Part shown: one piece after another, positions 38,267 to 41,716 of the stretch | Numbering within the stretch: the stretch's first letter is position 1 | Layout of the letters: each line of letters begins with the position of its first letter | Source: Rhodocyclaceae bacterium | GTDB lineage: Bacteria > Pseudomonadota > Gammaproteobacteria > Burkholderiales > Rhodocyclaceae | Reading direction: 5' to 3' | DNA length: 41,716 nt | NCBI GenBank assembly: GCA_024709955.1 | Contig: JANJVS010000031.1 | Location: forward strand, 1-41,716 | The notes under the pieces: generated by a model | What the model saw: the letters and a program-made list of their open reading frames with translations, nothing else | Told to the model about the DNA's origin: nothing | Database searches by the model: none | Translations under genes and position numbers: made by a program

Positions 38267-38978
38267 ACAAACAGGCGAGTTGCTCGGCCGTCAGATGGCA
38301 CCACTTGCCTTCCGCCAGCCCCAGATCCTCCAGCCGCAGCCCGCCGATGGCGGTGCGCCGCAGGGCGACGCAGTGGTGGCCGGCGGCGGCGAGCATGCGC
38401 TTGACCTGATGGTATTTGCCCATGTCGATGGTCATCTCGATCCGATGGCTGTCGAGCTGGCATGCCCGGGCGGCCAGCGGCGCGGGCTCGTCGGTCAGCT
38501 TGACGCCGGCCACGAGTTGGGCGACGAGTTCGGGCGTTACCGGGTCCTGGGTCGTCGCCACGTAGGTTTTCGGCACATGGCGCTTGGGGTGGGACTGGGC
38601 GTGGATGAAGCCGCCGTCGTCGGAAAGCAGCAGCAGGCCGGTCGTGTCGTGGTCGAGGCGGCCGACCGGCTGCACGTCGCGCAGGGTAAATTGGTCGGGC
38701 AGCAGGCTCAGCACGCCGCGATGGACGGCCGGCCGGCGCGAGCACTCGACGCCGGCGGGCTTGTTGAGCGCCACATAGACATGCTCGCGATACACCCAGG
38801 GTTCGCTGTCGACGGTGAAATGCAGCCCCCCCTGCGCCATCGGGTCGAATTCGGCGCGGATGTCGTCCATGACCTCGCCGTCGATCTCCACCAGCCCGTC
38901 GAGCACCATATAGCGGCAGGCTTTTTTCGTGCCGAAGCCCTGCGATTGCAGGATTTTTTCCATAGTCAGTTTTCTCAT
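38265..38978 (-). CDS. rsuA: 16S rRNA pseudouridine(516) synthase RsuA
   Basis: The 237-residue protein has an S4-like N-terminal domain (KILQSQGFGTKKACRYMVLDGLVEIDGE), then the pseudouridine synthase core with VYVALNKPAGVECS, the catalytic Asp in QPVGRLDHDTTGLLLLSDDG, and KTYVATT, and the C-terminal KYHQVKRMLAAAGHHCVALRRTAIGGLRL. It modifies U516 of 16S rRNA. Starts at 38978 (MRKLTMEKIL) and 38963 (MEKIL) are both possible; neither has a strong ribosome site. Confidence 0.92.
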   Translation of the reverse strand: MRKLTMEKILQSQGFGTKKACRYMVLDGLVEIDGEVMDDIRAEFDPMAQGGLHFTVDSEPWVYREHVYVALNKPAGVECSRRPAVHRGVLSLLPDQFTLRDVQPVGRLDHDTTGLLLLSDDGGFIHAQSHPKRHVPKTYVATTQDPVTPELVAQLVAGVKLTDEPAPLAARACQLDSHRIEMTIDMGKYHQVKRMLAAAGHHCVALRRTAIGGLRLEDLGLAEGKWCHLTAEQLACL

Positions 38979-39076
38979 GGCCGGCACTTTAGCAAGAGTC
39001 GGGCCCATTGCGAGTACACTTCGCGCCTTTCCCGCGCGCATCGGCCGCGCCGTTTCACCCCAGACAAGGATTTCCC

Positions 39077-40708
<1,632 letters not shown>

Positions 40709-40749
40709 GCCGGCGGCGCAAGCAGTTCGTCATCCCGAGGAGAAGCAGC

Positions 40750-41151
40750 GTGAAAGACATCGTCTGGAGCAATATCCTCAGCATCGGCGTCGAGGAAGTC
40801 GATGAGGACCACCGCAAGCTGGTGAGCATCTTCAACACCCTCAACCACGCCGTCGGCGACGGGGAATCCCCGGAATACCTGGCGGCGACGCTGGAGGAAC
40901 TGATCAACTGCACGGTCTGGCACTTCAGCCACGAAGAGCGCCTGATGCTCAAGTACCAGTACAAGGACATGGACGCGCACAAGGCCGAGCACCGCGAGCT
41001 GATCGAGACCGCCAGGGAGCTGCAGCAAACGCTGCTGCGGGGCGGCGGGGCGATGGCGGAACGGGACATCGAAATCCTGGAGCGCTGGCTGACCGAGCAC
41101 ATCCTCACCGCCGACATGCGGCTGGGCGCCTATCTATCCCATGTGATGTAG
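40750..41151 (+). CDS. Bacteriohemerythrin
   Basis: The 133-residue four-helix protein keeps the di-iron ligand set: DEDHRKLV, HFSHEERLM (His and Glu), HKAEHREL, and EHILTADMRLG (His and Asp). It begins IVWSNILSIGVEEVDEDH, typical of single-domain bacteriohemerythrins that bind oxygen reversibly. A role in oxygen delivery or sensing fits a microaerophilic lifestyle but is inferred. The GTG at 40750 is preceded by a strong GAGGAGAAG site. It follows ybiT by 41 bp. Confidence 0.93.
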   Translation: MKDIVWSNILSIGVEEVDEDHRKLVSIFNTLNHAVGDGESPEYLAATLEELINCTVWHFSHEERLMLKYQYKDMDAHKAEHRELIETARELQQTLLRGGGAMAERDIEILERWLTEHILTADMRLGAYLSHVM

Positions 41152-41163
41152 GCGGCGCGGCGC

Positions 41164-41216
41164 TCACCGTCTCGCCAGCGCGCCCCGCAGGAAGTACCCT
41201 TGGGGTGCCGACTTTT
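41164..41216 (-). repeat. Dispersed repeat interrupted by a 27-bp hairpin-like insert
   Basis: On the minus strand it begins AAAAGTCGGC (41216-41207), continues with a 27-base segment starting ACCCCAAGGG, and ends GCTGGCGAGACGGTGA (41179-41164). Removing the 27 bases restores the 26-bp unit. The insert has CCCC and GGGG near its ends and an inner AGG/CCT pairing. Confidence 0.65.
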
Positions 41217-41286
41217 GTTCCGGCCGCTGCGCTTAACCGGCCGAGCCGGTTAGCCTCCACGAAAGCCGGGAAGGCCTGAGGCGCTC

Positions 41287-41312
41287 TCACCGTCCCACCA
41301 GCGGCGGCTTTT
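41287..41312 (-). repeat. Diverged dispersed repeat copy
   Basis: On the minus strand it reads AAAAGCCGCCGCTGG then TGGGACGGTGA, four mismatches from the tyrA copy. It lies in the spacer before the methyltransferase remnant. Confidence 0.55.
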
Positions 41313-41375
41313 CCGGCCGCGCCGGAATCTTGACGCTGTCGTAACGGCGGCGGCGTTTTCGGCGAAAATGGCGGC

Positions 41376-41716
41376 ATGACGCCCGAACAGTTCATCGCCC
41401 GCTGGCACAACAACCCGCTCTCCGAGCACGCCGACGATGTGACCTTCGGCATCCTGCATTCCCGCTTCCACGAACTCTGGTCGCTGCGGCTCGGCACTTC
41501 GCTCGAAGACCGCCCGCGCTACACCCCGACCACGACCTTCGAGACCTTCCCCTTCCCCGCCGGCATGACGCCGCGCGACACGGCCCCCAAGCCGGGGCAG
41601 GCGACGCCGCCGTGCATGGCCCCGGAAGTCATTGCCGCGAACATCGCCGCCGCCGCGCGGCGCTTGAACGAACTGCGCGAGAACTGGCTCAACCCGCCGG
41701 AATGGACGGAGCGCGT
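41376..41716 (+). pseudogene. Internally deleted MmeI-like DNA methyltransferase, runs off the window
   Basis: The frame starts MTPEQFIARWHNNPLSEHA, which resembles the extreme N-terminus of large class I SAM-dependent DNA methyltransferases (type IIL, MmeI-like). From about residue 20 it jumps to what is normally their C-terminal region: DDVTFGILHSRFHELWSLRL, GTSLEDRPRYTPTTTFETFPFP, and AARRLNELRENWLNPPEW. The whole nuclease, SAM-binding (including the NPPY motif) and most recognition sequence, some hundreds of residues, is missing, yet the frame is intact across the junction near 41433. It should be inactive as a methyltransferase. The end lies beyond the window. Confidence 0.8.

Larger units (their letters stand above)
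41152..41375. other. Repeat-rich spacer with palindromes
   Basis: This 224-bp gap holds no gene. It contains an interrupted repeat copy (41164-41216), a diverged copy (41287-41312), the perfect inverted repeat TAACCGGC-CGA-GCCGGTTA (near 41234-41252) and TTCCGGC-CGC-GCCGGAA (near 41312-41328). The two repeat copies are in the same orientation about 120 bp apart and share a preceding GGCGCT. A GGCGAAAAT stretch precedes the ATG of the next, broken gene. Confidence 0.6.

Overview
The window reads as a chromosomal segment of a GC-rich betaproteobacterium, most likely of the Rhodocyclales type. The evidence is gene order and protein similarity: gyrA-serC-pheA-hisC-tyrA-aroA/cmk-rpsA-ihfB-lapA-lapB followed by ADP-heptose genes, tig-clpP-clpX-lon next to ppiD and fabI, an OmpA-family protein beside ubiG, and an hpnCDE squalene cluster. 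The ADP-heptose, LapAB and OmpA genes indicate a Gram-negative envelope. Coding density is very high and nearly every gene is housekeeping; accessory-looking DNA is confined to a few intergenic stretches and the right edge.

Layout. (1) 1-1064, plus strand: end of an ankyrin-repeat protein, a YajD-type HNH protein and a YchJ-type SEC-C protein, packed with 4-base overlaps. (2) 1065-1354: a structured intergenic region, then rdgC. (3) 16546 down to 2306, minus strand: one long collinear run gyrA, serC, pheA, hisC, tyrA, aroA-cmk fusion, rpsA, ihfB, lapA, lapB, rfaE1 and hldD, joining aromatic amino acid synthesis, translation, DNA topology and LPS synthesis/control. (4) 16681-19602, plus strand: an MtaD-like deaminase, an OmpA-family protein and ubiG. 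(5) 19604-24652: an orphan oligopeptide-type binding lipoprotein, fabI and ppiD. (6) 24749-30858, minus strand: tRNA-Leu, tig, clpP, clpX, lon (with a strong-looking heat-shock promoter) and tRNA-Val, a protein folding and quality-control block. (7) 30915-33894, plus strand: hpnC-hpnD-hpnE, making squalene for hopanoids. (8) 33845-35535: a STAS protein, ybbA and tesA. (9) 35522-37636: selD and mnmH in divergent orientation; selD has an in-frame UGA and is itself a selenoprotein. (10) 37633-41151: a small methyltransferase, rsuA, the ABC-F protein YbiT and a bacteriohemerythrin. (11) 41152-41716: a repeat-rich spacer and an internally deleted DNA methyltransferase that runs off the window.

The most unusual feature is a 26-bp dispersed repeat. 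It consists of AAAAGTCGGCGCYGG followed directly by CGRGACGGTGS. Six copies have at most three mismatches, and there are several diverged or split copies. They occur on both strands, inside five unrelated genes and in spacers. Two copies sit in the same frame in tyrA and in the peptide-binding protein and encode almost the same nonapeptide; other copies are read in different frames, so the conservation is at DNA level. Two further copies are interrupted between the same two halves, one by a 27-bp hairpin-like segment. The other main finds are the UGA-encoded selenocysteine of SelD, which simple gene calling would cut off, and the collapsed methyltransferase at the right edge.
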